Source: Didymodactylos carnosus (Eukaryota; Rotifera; Eurotatoria; Philodinida; Philodinidae). Taken from it: 20,584 nt of DNA. Below, one piece after another: positions 18,828 to 20,584 of the stretch; position 1 is the stretch's first letter, and every line of letters begins with the position of its first letter. The stretch is taken from contig CAJNOQ010003339.1 in assembly GCA_905250885.1 (NCBI GenBank), positions 1 to 20,584 of the forward strand, in the 5' to 3' direction. The translations under genes were made by a program, and so were the position numbers. The notes beneath the pieces are model-generated. The model saw only the letters and a list, made by a program, of their open reading frames with translations, did no database searches and was not told the DNA's origin.

Positions 18828-20584
18828 ATAAAATATGTAATAATCTTAAAGGTCGACAAATAAATTTCTCTCTTTCTATGCGTGTATCGCTATACACTCT
18901 GTAATGCTAATGCACATACAATGAAAAAAAAAAGAAAAACGAACGAAAAAAGAAGAAGAAATCTTCTCTTTTATGTATTATTATATTTAGATTGCAACTA
19001 CTTCTCTCTATATATACATTTTTACATTAAATGAAATTCAGACGAGAATTTTGCCGACGCCTATTTCGTTCCTGTTCGTTCGTGTAACCCATTAAATCAT
19101 CAATTAACAACCAACAAAATACATATTTGACATACAGAGAGATATGTGTATGCGTGAGTGAGAGAAGAACAATTTATGTCTTATAACTATGTACATATAC
19201 TCTTCAACATCAACGTCTTATTCTCTTTATATATTGAATTTATACTCTTCTCGATAATAATAATAATAATAATGTGTAGAAGAAAAAAAAATGCAGACGT
19301 TTATATTCGCGTTCGAGAAGAAATAAATTTTTTCATTATTATTTCATCTAATTGTAGAATTCTGTGTGATGTGAATGAATAAGTGAAGCAAAAGAAGGAA
19401 AGCACATATATACTAACATACACACACACACACACACATTAAAAAGGTCATTTATTCTTTCCCTTTTTTTTTATTTCAAAAAAAAAAATGAAGGAATATA
19501 TATATATATAAATATGTTATAGGTTCATGTGTATAAATATATATCTCAAATAGATGTATATATAAACTATAGTTCATGTGTATATTGGCAATAAATCTCT
19601 CAAAAATATGGGACACATACAACACATGTATGTGTACTGTATGTCTATATAATTAATTCACAAATGCACATTCAAAAAATACCACAGAAAATAGTTTCTC
19701 TTCTGCTGTACACTGCGATTATGTACAGAATTTTTTTTTTTTTTCGTTTCTATTCATTGATAAGAACGGCAAAAGCTGTCAACAACATTTAATGGTCATA
19801 AACAGAACAATGCAATGGAAAAGAGGAAGAGAAAACTAATGATCCGATGATTCTACTTAGATTAGAGATATTTTAAAGCTCTAAGTGAATCGATCTTATA
19901 AATAAAACTTTATTATACCACTCATCATACTCATAAAAGTTAGAGATATTGACCATATTTTCTAACATTATACAAATTCTGATTTTAATATTCTATTTTA
20001 ATATTGAGTGTGTAATGAATCAATGAGACTATTTACTAAGAAATGTAGAATATTAGAGCTACTTACTTACAGTATCACTAGTTACTTCTTTTTGAATTTC
20101 CAGTAAGAGATATATCAAAATTTTATGTATCATCTGATATTTTGTTTAATTTAACAACAATGCTAAATTTGCTAAGACCTGGCTCCCGATTCTCTGTAGA
20201 TTCTAGCGAAGAGCCATTTGCTCTTATATAACTGCATCCTTCAATAGATCAGTATCTAAACAAAAATTTGTTTTAAAAAAATAGAAGCATCATCCTGTTC
20301 AACATTGTAATATTAAATGACTTTTCACTTATTATATCATACATTGTGGAGAACTGACCAAGAAGTGATAGCATTTTTTATTTTGATGAATACATGAACT
20401 AGAAGGCATATATATATATTATCAATTGTCTCTAGGATCTTCTATATTAGTCACTTTTTTTTCTATATTAGTACACTTTTTCTTTTTTTCACATAATTAA
20501 TTTATCTTGTCTTTTTTTTACAATTTTAATTTAAACAAACAAGGAAAGAAATACCAGTACACACACACACACACACACACACAG
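18828..20584. other. Upstream region of the hAT-like gene, microsatellite-rich, no gene recognised
   Basis: AT-rich with purine and pyrimidine runs. Simple repeats: (TAA/ATA)n about 19255-19272, (CA)n 19420-19438, (TA)n 19497-19510, T-run 19731-19744, and (CA)n 20559-20583 reaching the window edge. The plus frame at 19158-19382 crosses the trinucleotide repeat and is not supported. The promoter of the hAT-like gene should lie here, but no TATA box stands out from the AT background. Confidence 0.45.
20559..20583. repeat. (CA)n microsatellite
   Basis: Uninterrupted ACAC dinucleotide run, truncated by the end of the window. A second CA run is at 19420-19438. Confidence 0.9.

Overview
This window looks like nuclear DNA of a small invertebrate. 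It is strongly AT-rich, its coding exons are split by many short GT-AG introns (several of 53-62 bp), and it is dense in short non-autonomous DNA transposons. The nuclear-receptor family, the low GC, the very short introns and a possible trans-splice acceptor fit a bdelloid rotifer (Adineta/Rotaria type) best. That assignment is inference, not proof.

Three protein-coding genes can be reconstructed, all on the minus strand. (1) At 1487-3842 is a nuclear-receptor gene. It has a two-exon ligand-binding domain and, upstream, two tandem versions of the exon for the second zinc finger. The two versions share the same splice phase, so they could be mutually exclusive. The first zinc finger was not found; one or two candidate upstream exons lie at 4368-4624 and 5088-5189. 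(2) At 13801-14441 is a three-exon calmodulin/troponin-C-like EF-hand protein of 171 residues. (3) At 14958-18801 is an eight-exon gene for a roughly 976-residue BED-finger/hAT-transposase-like protein. Every splice phase closes, and its transposase core seems to have Asn where the first catalytic Asp should be, so it looks like a domesticated transposase.

The rest is accessory DNA. A LINE 3'-end relic lies at about 648-870 and a long-TIR MITE at 937-1189. A GC-rich island packed with perfect palindromes sits inside the receptor intron at 2036-2660. A 454-bp element at 6607-7060 has arms made of opposed 15-16-bp tandem repeats. Diverged direct repeats and GC-rich coding-like relics occupy 8120-9575. 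A diverged inverted-repeat element at about 10790-11300 encloses a TATA and primer-binding-site-like motif. A 94-bp piggyBac-like MITE with TTAA flanks is at 13375-13468. Microsatellites occur upstream of the hAT gene and at the right edge.

The three genes show no sign of forming a pathway. The clearest novelties are the paired second-finger exons of the receptor, the domesticated hAT gene, and the repeat-armed element. No tRNA, rRNA or CRISPR array was recognised by eye.
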